From Streptomyces sp. NRRL S-350 (GTDB lineage Bacteria; Actinomycetota; Actinomycetes; Streptomycetales; Streptomycetaceae): 29,438 nt of DNA. Within the stretch, counting starts at the first letter, position 1. Each line of letters starts with the position of its first letter. The translations under genes and the position numbers were made by a program. The notes beneath the pieces were generated by a model. That model was given only the letters and a program-made list of their open reading frames with translations. It was not told the origin of the DNA and ran no database searches. The stretch lies in contig NZ_JOHO01000067.1 in the NCBI RefSeq assembly GCF_000719705.1, positions 1 through 29,438 of the forward strand, read 5' to 3'. Below, piece after piece: positions 1 through 7,301 of this stretch.

Positions 1-42
1 ACTGCAGGGGGGACCCTGTGGGAGAGTAGGACGCCGCCGAAC
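1..42 (+). rRNA. rrf: 5S ribosomal RNA, 3' end (partial)
   Basis: The first 42 bases match the 3' third of an actinobacterial 5S rRNA as I remember it: the GGGGGGACCCTGTGGGAGAGTAGGACG arm is followed by GCCGCCGAAC, the strand that closes the molecule by pairing with its 5' end. The 5' two thirds, and presumably 16S and 23S, lie to the left of the window. A strong hairpin follows 9 nt later. The exact last base is uncertain by one or two. Confidence 0.93.
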
Positions 43-51
43 AATTCTTCA

Positions 52-88
52 GAAGAACCCCCATCCGGGATCCGGATGGGGGTTCTTC
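52..88 (+). terminator. rRNA operon terminator hairpin
   Basis: A perfect 17-bp inverted repeat (52-68 pairing with 72-88) with a 3-nt loop, GAT, starts 9 nt after the 5S rRNA. The outer stem GAAGAACCCCC pairs with GGGGGTTCTTC. Only a short T run (ATTT at about 91-94) follows, which is normal for Streptomyces terminators. Its position shows that it ends the ribosomal transcript and separates it from the two-component genes. Confidence 0.88.
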
Positions 89-135
89 GCATTTCCGGAT
101 CTTCTTGGCGGGTCAGTGTTGCTGCGTCCACCACC

Positions 136-155
136 AGGTAGACCTAGGTCCACCT
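136..155. promoter_or_regulatory. 20-bp near-perfect palindrome upstream of the two-component genes
   Basis: AGGTAGACCTAGGTCCACCT has 9 of 10 base pairs symmetric around the central CCTAGG core. It lies about 90 nt before the histidine kinase start, in the only gap between the rRNA terminator and that gene. A two-fold symmetric site here fits binding by a dimeric regulator, possibly the NarL-type response regulator encoded downstream. That link is inference. I could not place a convincing -35/-10 pair. Confidence 0.45.
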
Positions 156-243
156 CGGAATTGGGGTGTCACGGCCAGTGTGGTGGGCGGGGGGTTCGTG
201 AACACTGATGGAGGACGATCGGTACCGGCATCAGGAGCTTCGC

Positions 244-1653
244 GTGACAACAGTGAGTCGTACGAGCGGCACGTCCGTACGTGCTCAGACCCAAGCGGCC
301 TTCGCAGCGGGCGGTGAGGGGCTGGCGCGGCTGGTCGTCCTGGTGGTGTCGGCGGTGCCGGGGTTCGTGCTTCCGGTGGGGGCGGCCGTTCTCTCGGGTG
401 TGATCGCTGCCCAGCTCCTGCAGGACTACTTCCCGCCGGCCTTCGTCGGGGTCGTGACGGCGGGGATCGTCGTCGTCGCGGTGGGGGCGTTCCATGTCCG
501 TAGCACCGCGAACCGCACGCGCGGGCAGTTGGCGCGCTGGTTCGGCGTGCGTCTGCCGGCGGCCTACGAGCCGCGGCCGGAGCTGGAGTCGGACGCCCGC
601 GGGCACTGGTGGACGGGGTACTCGTACCATCGCTCGCGGACGGTGGCGAAGTACGTGCAGGTGGTCCGCTGGGGGCTGGGGGACCGGACCACCCGGGCCG
701 AGCTGGCCTGGCTGGTGGTGAACCCGTTCCTGGTGCTGGCGGTGGTGGGCCCGGTCGTGGCCCTGTTCGTGCTGGGCGTCGCCTTCACCGTGACGGGTCC
801 GGTGCCCGCCGACGGGACGGGCCCGCTGAGCGGCGAGATGAGTTCCCACCTGCTGGGCACGGCACTCGGCGGTGCCACGATCCTCGTCGGGATACTCGGG
901 GCGCCGTTCGCGGCGCGCGCCTACGCGGAGGTCGCCCGCCGGGTGCTCGACCGGGACGGCCGGTCGACGAACGCCCAGCTGACCAGGCGGGTCGCCGAGT
1001 TGACGGAGACGCGGGCGGACGCGGTGGGCAACCAGGCGGCCGAACTGCGGCGGATCGAGCGGGACCTGCACGACGGTGCGCAGGCGCGGCTGGTCGCGAT
1101 CGGAATGACGCTGGGCACCATCGAGCACCTGATGGACACCGATCAGGGGGCGGCCCGGGAGCTGCTGGCCGAGGCCCGGCAGTCCTCGGCCAGGGCGCTC
1201 CAGGAGCTGCGGGACCTGGTCCGCGGGATTCACCCGCCGGTGCTCGCCGAGCGAGGACTGGGCGATGCCGTCCGGGCGCTGGCGCTGGACAGCGCCCTGC
1301 CGACCGAGGTCTTCGTGAGTCTGCCGGACCGGCCGCCGGCGCCGGTGGAGGCCGCCGTGTACTTCAGCATCTGCGAACTGCTGGCGAACGCGGCCAAGCA
1401 CTCGGGGGCGGAGCAGGTGTGGGTGGACATCCTGTACCGCGCCGGCTTCCTGCGGGTCACGGTGACGGATGACGGCGTGGGTGTGGCGGATCCCTCGCGG
1501 GGGACCGGCCTGCGCGGGATCGAGAAGCGATTGGGTACCTTCGACGGTGTCCTCGCCATCGACAGCACGTCGGGCGGTCCCACCACCATCACCCTGGAGT
1601 TGCCGTGCGAGTTGTCCTCGCCGAGGACCTCTACCTCCTTCGCGAAGGCCTGA
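244..1653 (+). CDS. NarL/DesK-type membrane sensor histidine kinase
   Basis: This 469-residue kinase should autophosphorylate and pass the phosphate to the response regulator encoded by the next gene. Hydrophobic segments lie at roughly residues 27-60, 62-85, 155-183 and 204-224, so the N-terminal half is a membrane sensor region. A HisKA_3 dimerisation helix follows with the H-box ERDLHDGAQARL, whose phosphorylated histidine is His276. The ATP-binding domain shows an N-box ELLANAAKHS near 378-387, a G1 box DDGVGV near 409-414 and GTGLRGIEKRL near 421. I chose the GTG at 244 because AGGAG lies 6 nt upstream; an in-frame ATG at 208 has no good ribosome binding site. The last 49 nt overlap the regulator gene in another frame. 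The signal sensed cannot be told from the sequence. Confidence 0.93.
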   Translation: MTTVSRTSGTSVRAQTQAAFAAGGEGLARLVVLVVSAVPGFVLPVGAAVLSGVIAAQLLQDYFPPAFVGVVTAGIVVVAVGAFHVRSTANRTRGQLARWFGVRLPAAYEPRPELESDARGHWWTGYSYHRSRTVAKYVQVVRWGLGDRTTRAELAWLVVNPFLVLAVVGPVVALFVLGVAFTVTGPVPADGTGPLSGEMSSHLLGTALGGATILVGILGAPFAARAYAEVARRVLDRDGRSTNAQLTRRVAELTETRADAVGNQAAELRRIERDLHDGAQARLVAIGMTLGTIEHLMDTDQGAARELLAEARQSSARALQELRDLVRGIHPPVLAERGLGDAVRALALDSALPTEVFVSLPDRPPAPVEAAVYFSICELLANAAKHSGAEQVWVDILYRAGFLRVTVTDDGVGVADPSRGTGLRGIEKRLGTFDGVLAIDSTSGGPTTITLELPCELSSPRTSTSFAKA

Positions 1654-2270
1654 TCCGGCTGTTGGAAGCGCACGGCTTCACCATCGCCGCGGCGGTGGAG
1701 ACCGGACCCGAACTGCTGGACGCGCTGCTCACCCACCGCCCGGACGTCGCCGTGGTCGACGTCCGGCTGCCCCCGACGCTCACCGATGAGGGACTTCAGG
1801 CAGCGCTCAAGGCACGCCGGGAGATCCAGGGGCTTCCGGTGTTGGTGCTGTCGCAGCACGTCCAGCAGTTGTACGCAAGGGAGTTGCTGGCCGACGGCAC
1901 GGGCGGGATCGGATACCTGTTGAAGGACCGGGTGTTCAACGCCGGGCAGTTCATCGACGCGGTCCGCCGGGTGGCGGCGGGCGGGACGGCGATGGACCCG
2001 GATGTGATCGCCAAGCTGATGCAGACCACCTCGCGTCGGCCCGGTCCGCTGCTGCGGCTGTCCCCGCGTGAGCGTGAGGTGCTGGAGCTGATGGCCGAGG
2101 GCTGTTCCAATTCGGCGATCGCCGGCCGCCTGTCGGTGAGCGACGGCGCGGTGGCCAAGCACATCGCCAACATCTTCACCAAGCTCGAACTCGCCCCAGC
2201 CGAGGACGCCAACCGGCGAGTGCTGGCCGTGCTCACCTATCTCAACGGTACGGCGGGGCCGAGCCACTGA
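1605..2270 (+). CDS. NarL/FixJ-family response regulator
   Basis: A 221-residue partner of the preceding kinase. The receiver domain (1 to about 120) has the acidic pair Glu7/Asp8, the phosphoacceptor Asp52 in VAVVDVRLPP, and the conserved Lys107 in GYLLKD. The C-terminal LuxR-type helix-turn-helix begins with LSPREREVLELMAEG and continues through SDGAVAKHIANIFTKL, so the protein is a DNA-binding transcription factor. The GTG start is fixed by GGAG at 1596-1599, 5 nt upstream, and by the need for the first beta strand VRVVLAED. Starting inside the kinase gene implies translational coupling and a fixed kinase-to-regulator ratio. Target genes are unknown; the palindrome upstream of the operon is a possible autoregulatory site. 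Confidence 0.95.
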   Translation: MRVVLAEDLYLLREGLIRLLEAHGFTIAAAVETGPELLDALLTHRPDVAVVDVRLPPTLTDEGLQAALKARREIQGLPVLVLSQHVQQLYARELLADGTGGIGYLLKDRVFNAGQFIDAVRRVAAGGTAMDPDVIAKLMQTTSRRPGPLLRLSPREREVLELMAEGCSNSAIAGRLSVSDGAVAKHIANIFTKLELAPAEDANRRVLAVLTYLNGTAGPSH

Positions 2271-2372
2271 CGGTCCGACCGGATCCGGCGGCGCAGGCCG
2301 CACCGTACCGGGGCTGCATTTCTGCCCTCGACCGTGACACCCCAGGCTGCGGGAACGCTTAAACAGGTGTAC

Positions 2373-2382
2373 GAGTAAACTC
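2373..2382 (+). promoter_or_regulatory. Possible promoter and small inverted repeat before the DUF2637 gene
   Basis: The 221-bp gap 2271-2491 contains one AT-richer island. It holds the inverted repeat GAGT-AA-ACTC at 2373-2382, overlapping a -10-like TAAACT at 2376-2381. No clear -35 element sits 17 nt before it. The start point would be about 100 nt ahead of the ATG. This is weak evidence. Confidence 0.25.
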
Positions 2383-2491
2383 CGGTGGGCCGAGCCCGGA
2401 GGTTGCTGAGCCGTCCGGCGGCCCGACCAGCGGGACCAGGCAGTCGAGGCAGCGTACGGCCGCAGCCGACATCCAGGGGTTGATAGACGTA

Positions 2492-4156
2492 ATGGCACGC
2501 CCAACGCTCACCAAGGCCCATCGCGGCCTGCTCGGCCTGGTCGCGGCCGGCGCCTGCATCATCTCGGGCATCGGTTTCGCGGGCTCGTACAACGCGGTGC
2601 GTGAGCTGGCCCTGGAGAAAGGTTTCGGCGCTTTCTCCTACGCCTTCCCGATCGGCGTAGACGCGGGCATCGTCGTCCTCCTCGCGCTCGACCTGGTGCT
2701 GACCTGGCTGCGCATCCCCTTCCCGATGCTGCGCCAGACCGCCTGGCTGCTGACCGTCGCCACCATCGCCTTCAACGCGGCCGCCTCCTGGGGCGACCCG
2801 CTCGGCATGGGGATGCACGCCGTCATCCCGGTGCTGTTCGTGGTCGTGGTCGAGGCCTCCCGGCACGCGGTCGGCCGGATCGCGGCGATCACAGCCGACC
2901 GCCACATGGAGTCGGTCCGAGTGATGCGCTGGCTTCTCTCCCCGGTGCCGACCTTCCGGCTCTGGCGGCGGATGAAGCTCTGGGAGCTCCGCTCCTACGA
3001 CGAGGTCATCCGACTGGAGCAGAACCGCCTGGTCTACCGGGCCCAGCTTCGCTTCCGCTACGGGCGCGGCTGGCGCCGCTCGGCGCCGATCCAGGCCCTG
3101 CTGCCGCTCAAGCTCGCCAAGTTCGGCGTCCCGCTGGACCCGTCCCTGCTCGACCGGCTGGACGGGGAACTCGGCCGGAGCGGTCAGACCGGCGACCCCG
3201 CCGCCACCGAGGCGCCGGCGCAGCAGGACACGCGGGAGCTCGGAGTCCCGGCCGGCCGCGCGGCCGGGATCGCTCCGGTCGCCGGCGCCCCGACCGGTCA
3301 GCCGCAGCAGCTCGCGCACCCCCGGCCCCAGTCGGGACCGCTCCCGGCTGCAGCGCAGGCCCCGGCCCCAGCCCCGGCACAGGCCGCACCGTCCACCCCT
3401 GCGGCCGTGGCGCCGCTGCCCGCCGAGGTGGCCGCGCCCATGCTGGCCAAACTGGCCGCCGTCCGACTGCGCGCAGCACAGGAGCCGGAGGCGGCGCCCG
3501 AGGTGGCCCCGCAGCTGCGCCGCGAGGAGGTGAACGTCTGGACCGAGCGCCCCGTCCGCACCACCGGTCACCCCACCGACGCCGCCCCCGGCGGGCGCGT
3601 GCCAGGCCAGGCCTCGCCGTGGTTCAAGCCGCCGCGTCCGGTGGCGGAGGAGGCCGCCGGAGCCTCCGCTCCTGCCCCTGCCTCGGAGGTGTCGCCCCGG
3701 CCGCAGACCCAGTCGGCCGCGACCCCGCAGCAGCCGAGTCCCCAGCAGCCGACCCCGCAGCAGCCCACCGCTTCCCAGCGGCCGGAGCACGCCGTCGAGC
3801 CGCCCCAGCACCCGCAGTCCCGTCAGGCCCGCCAGCCGGAGCGGTCGGAGCAGTCGGGTCAGGCCGAAGCGCTGGTCCCCGCCGAGGAGCCCGTCCAAGC
3901 CGATCAAGCCGATCGAGCCGATCAGCCCGAACCCCTTCCGGCGCCCTCGCGCATCGACCCGGACCTCGCCTACGAGGCGCTCGTCTCGTACATGGACATG
4001 CACGGCCACCAGCCCGACCCGCAGCGCCTCGCCGACTGGCTGACCAGGGAGTACGGCGTCACCGGCAAGGGCCCCGACGGCTCGGTGCACCCGAAGGAGG
4101 TCGCCGAGCTCTTCCCGGAGCTGCGCGACCGCTACGTCGCCGCGGGGAGGGACTGA
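2492..4156 (+). CDS. DUF2637 (spread-protein-like) membrane protein with Pro/Gln-rich tail
   Basis: A 554-residue protein. The first 125 residues hold four hydrophobic segments (about 12-32, 50-72, 80-98, 107-125), typical of the DUF2637 family, whose relatives include spread proteins of Streptomyces conjugative plasmids. A basic cytoplasmic region of about 70 residues follows, then roughly 290 residues of low-complexity sequence rich in Ala, Pro and Gln, including PQQPSPQQPTPQQPT near 412. Residues 489-554 look folded again (DLAYEALVSYMDMHGHQPDP, then GPDGSVHPKEVAELFPEL). The ATG start has AGGGG 13 nt upstream, a long spacing; the TTG at 2480 is too close to that site. No relaxase or replication gene is near, so this is probably a chromosomal gene of conjugation-related ancestry. 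Function unknown. Confidence 0.85.
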   Translation: MARPTLTKAHRGLLGLVAAGACIISGIGFAGSYNAVRELALEKGFGAFSYAFPIGVDAGIVVLLALDLVLTWLRIPFPMLRQTAWLLTVATIAFNAAASWGDPLGMGMHAVIPVLFVVVVEASRHAVGRIAAITADRHMESVRVMRWLLSPVPTFRLWRRMKLWELRSYDEVIRLEQNRLVYRAQLRFRYGRGWRRSAPIQALLPLKLAKFGVPLDPSLLDRLDGELGRSGQTGDPAATEAPAQQDTRELGVPAGRAAGIAPVAGAPTGQPQQLAHPRPQSGPLPAAAQAPAPAPAQAAPSTPAAVAPLPAEVAAPMLAKLAAVRLRAAQEPEAAPEVAPQLRREEVNVWTERPVRTTGHPTDAAPGGRVPGQASPWFKPPRPVAEEAAGASAPAPASEVSPRPQTQSAATPQQPSPQQPTPQQPTASQRPEHAVEPPQHPQSRQARQPERSEQSGQAEALVPAEEPVQADQADRADQPEPLPAPSRIDPDLAYEALVSYMDMHGHQPDPQRLADWLTREYGVTGKGPDGSVHPKEVAELFPELRDRYVAAGRD

Positions 4157-4191
4157 CCGGGGGGAACCACCGTCCGGTGACCGGTCGGCCA

Positions 4192-4239
4192 TTGACGGCC
4201 GGCCCGGCCGGAGCTACCTTCGCCTCAACAAATTGTTGA
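4192..4239 (+). promoter_or_regulatory. Promoter with palindromic operator at the transcription start
   Basis: TTGACG (4192-4197) and TACCTT (4215-4220) are separated by exactly 17 nt, a good vegetative-type promoter for the aldolase-like gene. Transcription should start near 4227. The perfect inverted repeat TCAACAAATTGTTGA (4225-4239: two 7-bp arms, one central base) covers that start point, which is where a repressor would block initiation. IclR- and GntR-family repressors use sites of this size and symmetry. The regulator is not encoded next to it, so its identity is unknown. Confidence 0.62.
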
Positions 4240-4267
4240 AGCGCTGGTTCGGCATGGAGGAGTGCGG

Positions 4268-5557
4268 ATGTCGCAGGTCGAGGTCGACGGAAGCGGGCCG
4301 ACGGGCGGGGCCTCCTTCTCCACCGCTGCCCGCGCCGCCGTGGAAGCGCTGCTCACCCCGGTCGACGCCGACCTGGCGCGCCGCTACCCGGGCGACTCCG
4401 GCACCCGGCAGCCGGTGCACACCGTCTACGTCCCGGCCGACGCCTTCGCCGCCGACACCGTCCGGGAGTGGGGCCGCCAGGCCCTGGCAGCCTTCGACAC
4501 CCACGCCGGCACACCGGCCGAGCTGGCCCGCGCCCTCGGCGTCCCCGACGACGAACTGCTGGCCGACGTCCACGCCAGGGTCCGGGCCAAGCTGGAGCGC
4601 GAGCCGGTCGAGGACCTGCGGGTCGACTTCGAGGACGGCTACGGCCCCCGCCCCGACGCCGAGGAGGACGCCGCCGCCGTCCGGGCCGCCGAGCTGGTCG
4701 CCGCAGCGGTGGCCGAGGGCAGCGCCCCGCCGTACGTCGGCATCCGGATCAAGTGCATGGAGGCGCCGGTCCGCGCCCGCGGCATCCGCACCCTGGAGCT
4801 CTTCCTCGCCACCCTGCTGGCCGGCGGCGGACTCCCCGACGGCCTCGTCCTGACCCTGCCCAAGGTGACGTACGCCGAGCAGGTCACCGCGCTGGTCAGG
4901 CTGCTGGAGGACTTCGAGCGCCGGGCGGGCCTGGCCGCCGGCCGGATCGGCTTCGAGATCCAGATCGAGACCACCCAGGCCATCCTCGGTCCGGACGGAC
5001 GGGCCACCGTGGCCCGGATGATCGAGGCCGCCGAGGGCCGCGCCACCGGCCTGCACTACGGCACCTTCGACTACAGCGCCGCCTGCGGCGTGGGCGCGGC
5101 CTACCAGAGCATGGACCACCCGGCCGCCGACCACGCGAAGGCGGTCATGCAGGTGGCCGCCGCCGGCACCGGCGTCCGGCTCTCCGACGGATCGACCAAC
5201 GTCATCCCGACCGGTCCCACCGAGCAGGTGCACGCCGCCTGGAAGCTCCACCACGACCTGGTCCGACGCTCCCTGGCCCGCGCCTACTACCAGGGCTGGG
5301 ACATGCACCCGGCGCACCTGCCGACCCGTTACGTCGCGGTGTACTCCTTCTACCGCGAGGGCCTGGCGGCCGCCGCCGCCCGGCTGACCGCGTACGTCGC
5401 CAAGGCGGGCGGCGACGTGATGGACGAGCCGGCCACCGCCCGGGCCCTCAGCGGCTACCTGCTGCGCGGCCTGGACTGCGGCGCCGTCGACCTCGCCGAG
5501 GTCACCGCCCTGACCGGCCTGGACCGCGAGCGGCTGAACGCCCTGGCCGGCCGCTGA
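4268..5557 (+). CDS. HpcH/HpaI aldolase / citrate-lyase-beta-like protein (DUF6986 type)
   Basis: A 429-residue soluble protein with features of the citrate lyase beta / malyl-CoA lyase TIM-barrel superfamily: DFEDGYGPR near residue 120, GIRIKCMEAP, the acidic metal-binding stretch FEIQIETTQAI near 230, and HYGTFDYSAACGV near 262. It probably makes or breaks a C-C bond next to a carboxyl or CoA-thioester group using a divalent metal; the substrate is not evident. I place it in the DUF6986 group from memory. The ATG at 4268 is preceded by GGAGGAG at 4256-4262, which decides against the upstream GTG at 4262. It stands alone between its own regulated promoter and a tandem repeat, so it appears to be a single-gene inducible unit. 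Control by carbon or nitrogen source is a guess. Confidence 0.82.
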   Translation: MSQVEVDGSGPTGGASFSTAARAAVEALLTPVDADLARRYPGDSGTRQPVHTVYVPADAFAADTVREWGRQALAAFDTHAGTPAELARALGVPDDELLADVHARVRAKLEREPVEDLRVDFEDGYGPRPDAEEDAAAVRAAELVAAAVAEGSAPPYVGIRIKCMEAPVRARGIRTLELFLATLLAGGGLPDGLVLTLPKVTYAEQVTALVRLLEDFERRAGLAAGRIGFEIQIETTQAILGPDGRATVARMIEAAEGRATGLHYGTFDYSAACGVGAAYQSMDHPAADHAKAVMQVAAAGTGVRLSDGSTNVIPTGPTEQVHAAWKLHHDLVRRSLARAYYQGWDMHPAHLPTRYVAVYSFYREGLAAAAARLTAYVAKAGGDVMDEPATARALSGYLLRGLDCGAVDLAEVTALTGLDRERLNALAGR

Positions 5558-5570
5558 ACCCTCCACCGGC

Positions 5571-5618
5571 CGGCCACGGAACCACCCGGCCACGGAACCA
5601 CCCGGCCCCGTGACCACC
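5571..5618. repeat. Tandem repeat, 16-bp unit, three copies
   Basis: CGGCCACGGAACCACC occurs twice in perfect tandem (5571-5586, 5587-5602). A third copy with about three changes follows (5603-5618). The array starts 13 nt after the aldolase-like stop codon and contains no obvious hairpin. Confidence 0.85.
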
Positions 5619-5710
5619 GGCCCGGCACCCGACCCTGCGGCCACCCGGCGCCGCGGCCACCTCGCTCCGGCCGCCGCACCGGGCCGCAGATTCGTCGACC
5701 GTGCGCCAAC

Positions 5711-5716
5711 TAGGCT
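5711..5716 (+). promoter_or_regulatory. Candidate -10 element for the IMPACT gene
   Basis: TAGGCT at 5711-5716 fits the Streptomyces -10 pattern TANNNT and would start transcription about 65 nt ahead of the ATG at 5786. No convincing -35 hexamer sits at the right distance. Confidence 0.3.
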
Positions 5717-5785
5717 GGCGGTGCCGCCCCGGGGATCCGGGGTGTGCGCCGCCAGCCTTCGCCGTCCCCGGGAGAACCACCGCGC

Positions 5786-6442
5786 ATGTCCGCCACGCCG
5801 GAGCCCAGCGCCAGGCCGTACCTCACCATCCGGCAGGCCGGCAGCCACGAGATCGAGATCAAGAAGTCCCGGTTCATCTGCCACCTCGCCCGGGTCGCCG
5901 ACGAGGAGGAGGCACAGGCCTTCATCGCCGGCATCCGCAAGCAGTACTGGGACGCCAGGCACAACTGCACCGCCTTCGTGGTCGGCGACGAGCAGCGCCG
6001 CGAGCGCTCCAGCGACGACGGCGAACCCGGCGGCACGGCCGGGGTGCCGATGCTGGAGGTGCTGCGCCGGCGCGGCCTGACCGACACCGTGGCCGTGGTC
6101 ACCCGCTACTTCGGTGGGATCAAACTCGGCGCCGGCGGCCTGGTGCGGGCGTACGGGAGCGCGGTCTCGGAGGCACTGGACGGCATCGGCGTGCTGGAGC
6201 GGCGGCCGGTCGCGCTGCTCGCCGTGACCGTGGGCCACGTCCGGGCCGGGCGGGTGGAGAACGACCTGCGGGCGGCGGGATACGTGGTGAGCGACCTGGC
6301 CTACGAGGCGGCCGGGGTGCGGATCGAGGTGGGCGTACCGGAGCCGGAGGTGGCGGACTTCCACACCTGGCTGGCCGAGGCGACCGGCGGCACCGCGGTG
6401 GCGGTCCCGGCCGGCCGCACCTACGTCGAGGTGCCGGTCTGA
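5786..6442 (+). CDS. yigZ: IMPACT / YigZ family protein
   Basis: A 218-residue protein of the widespread YigZ/IMPACT family (UPF0029). It shows the diagnostic signature GVPMLEVLRRRGL followed by VVTRYFGGIKLGAGGLVRAYG near residues 110-130, the earlier core HNCTAFVVG, and the DDGEPGGTAG loop. The C-terminal 75 residues match the small ferredoxin-like domain of bacterial members. Eukaryotic IMPACT modulates translation-linked kinase signalling; the bacterial role is poorly defined but is thought to involve nucleic acid or ribosome interaction. The ATG at 5786 has GGGAGAA about 9 nt upstream; an in-frame start 42 nt earlier lacks a binding site. It is a complete, ordinary member and monocistronic as far as I can see. 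Confidence 0.9.
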   Translation: MSATPEPSARPYLTIRQAGSHEIEIKKSRFICHLARVADEEEAQAFIAGIRKQYWDARHNCTAFVVGDEQRRERSSDDGEPGGTAGVPMLEVLRRRGLTDTVAVVTRYFGGIKLGAGGLVRAYGSAVSEALDGIGVLERRPVALLAVTVGHVRAGRVENDLRAAGYVVSDLAYEAAGVRIEVGVPEPEVADFHTWLAEATGGTAVAVPAGRTYVEVPV

Positions 6443-6571
6443 GCGACCGGCCCGGCGGACGCCGCCCCAATCCGTCGCCGCCCCGGTCCGGCGGCGCTGG
6501 GCCCCGGCTGCGAGTGGCCTGTCTGCGCGCCGGGTTTCGGACAGACATCAAGCCACCTCGCCACCGGCCCG

Positions 6572-6600
6572 TTTCGGTGCCGCGAGGCTCTGTCTAGCCT
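6572..6600 (+). promoter_or_regulatory. Candidate promoter for the cupin gene
   Basis: TTTCGG (6572-6577) and TAGCCT (6595-6600) are 17 nt apart. The predicted start near 6607 leaves an 80-nt leader before the cupin ATG. The rest of the 247-bp gap after the IMPACT gene shows only GC-rich sequence with imperfect repeats of GCCGCCCC. Confidence 0.4.
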
Positions 6601-6689
6601 GAACCGGCCGCCCGCCGGGAGCCTTCCGCCGGGAGCCGCTCGCCGGCCCCGGCTTTCTCCCGCCCCTACCCCCGCAGGAAGCCGCCGCG

Positions 6690-7004
6690 ATGCCCGTCGT
6701 CCAGACCATCACCCTGCTGCCGGGTGCCAGCACCGGCTGGCACTACCACCCGGGGCGGGTCGACGTGGTGGTCCTCTCCGGGACGCTGACCCGGACCCTG
6801 CACGACGGCCGGGTCGAAATCAGCCGGGCGGGGGACTCCCTGGTCGAGGAGGCGGGGCCGGTGCACGTGCACGTCGGCCGCAACCTCGGCACCGAACCCG
6901 TGGTACTGATCGCGAACTACGCCGCCCCGACGGGCCGTCCGCTGGCCGTGCCGGTCGCCGAGCCCGCCTGGAGTCGAAGCGCCGGCGGTCCCGACGGGGC
7001 CTGA
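6690..7004 (+). CDS. Small single-domain cupin protein
   Basis: A 104-residue cupin, close to the minimum for one beta barrel. Motif 1 appears as GWHYHPGRVDVVVLSG with His18 and His20 as likely metal ligands; the usual glutamate position is taken by Asp25. Motif 2 appears as GDSLVEEAGPVHVHVGRN, with His59 or His61 as the third ligand and Asn65 at the end. The fold is confident, but the role (enzyme, metal-dependent sensor or storage protein) is not decidable. The start has AGGAA about 9 nt upstream. The C-terminal 15 residues are low-complexity. It has its own putative promoter and no functional partner nearby. Confidence 0.8.
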   Translation: MPVVQTITLLPGASTGWHYHPGRVDVVVLSGTLTRTLHDGRVEISRAGDSLVEEAGPVHVHVGRNLGTEPVVLIANYAAPTGRPLAVPVAEPAWSRSAGGPDGA

Positions 7005-7150
7005 GCAGGCCTTCCGGGCTCCGGCCCGGCCCACCCGAGGAAGCCCGCGGGCGGATCGTACGGGGCGGCCGGCGGTGATCCGGCCCGTCCGCAGCGGCCC
7101 GGGGCGGGGTGCTTCCCGTAGCCCAGGCCCCGCGCCGCGCGGACGACGGC

Positions 7151-7177
7151 TTGAGGAGATTCACCCGAACGTAGTGT
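7151..7177 (+). promoter_or_regulatory. Candidate promoter for the two large uncharacterised genes
   Basis: TTGAGG (7151-7156) and TAGTGT (7172-7177) are 15 nt apart, slightly short of ideal. The start near 7184 would give a leader of about 118 nt. The 297-bp gap 7005-7301 holds nothing else I can name beyond a small GC hairpin at the cupin stop codon (6998-7011). Confidence 0.35.
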
Positions 7178-7301
7178 CGTGGCCCCGAGTTGGAACTTCC
7201 GCTCCCGGCTGTGGCGTTTCCTGGGCAAGGATCCGGCGGAACCGGACGAAACCCATCGATGGAGGACACAGGACCCCACCCCGCACCACGGAGGTATGCG
7301 C

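Noticed and set aside
2237..4192. 651-residue open frame on the minus strand opposite the DUF2637 gene
   Set aside because: Low-complexity Gly/Arg/Leu sequence, no family motifs, and fully antisense to a gene with clear membrane helices; a by-product of high GC content.
4214..6364. 716-residue open frame on the minus strand
   Set aside because: Antisense to two recognisable genes (aldolase-like and IMPACT), with composition typical of shadow frames.
6459..6490. Imperfect 16-bp direct repeat of GCCGCCCC-containing units after the IMPACT gene
   Set aside because: Too many mismatches in very GC-rich sequence to count as a real array, although it resembles the other 3'-end repeats in position.
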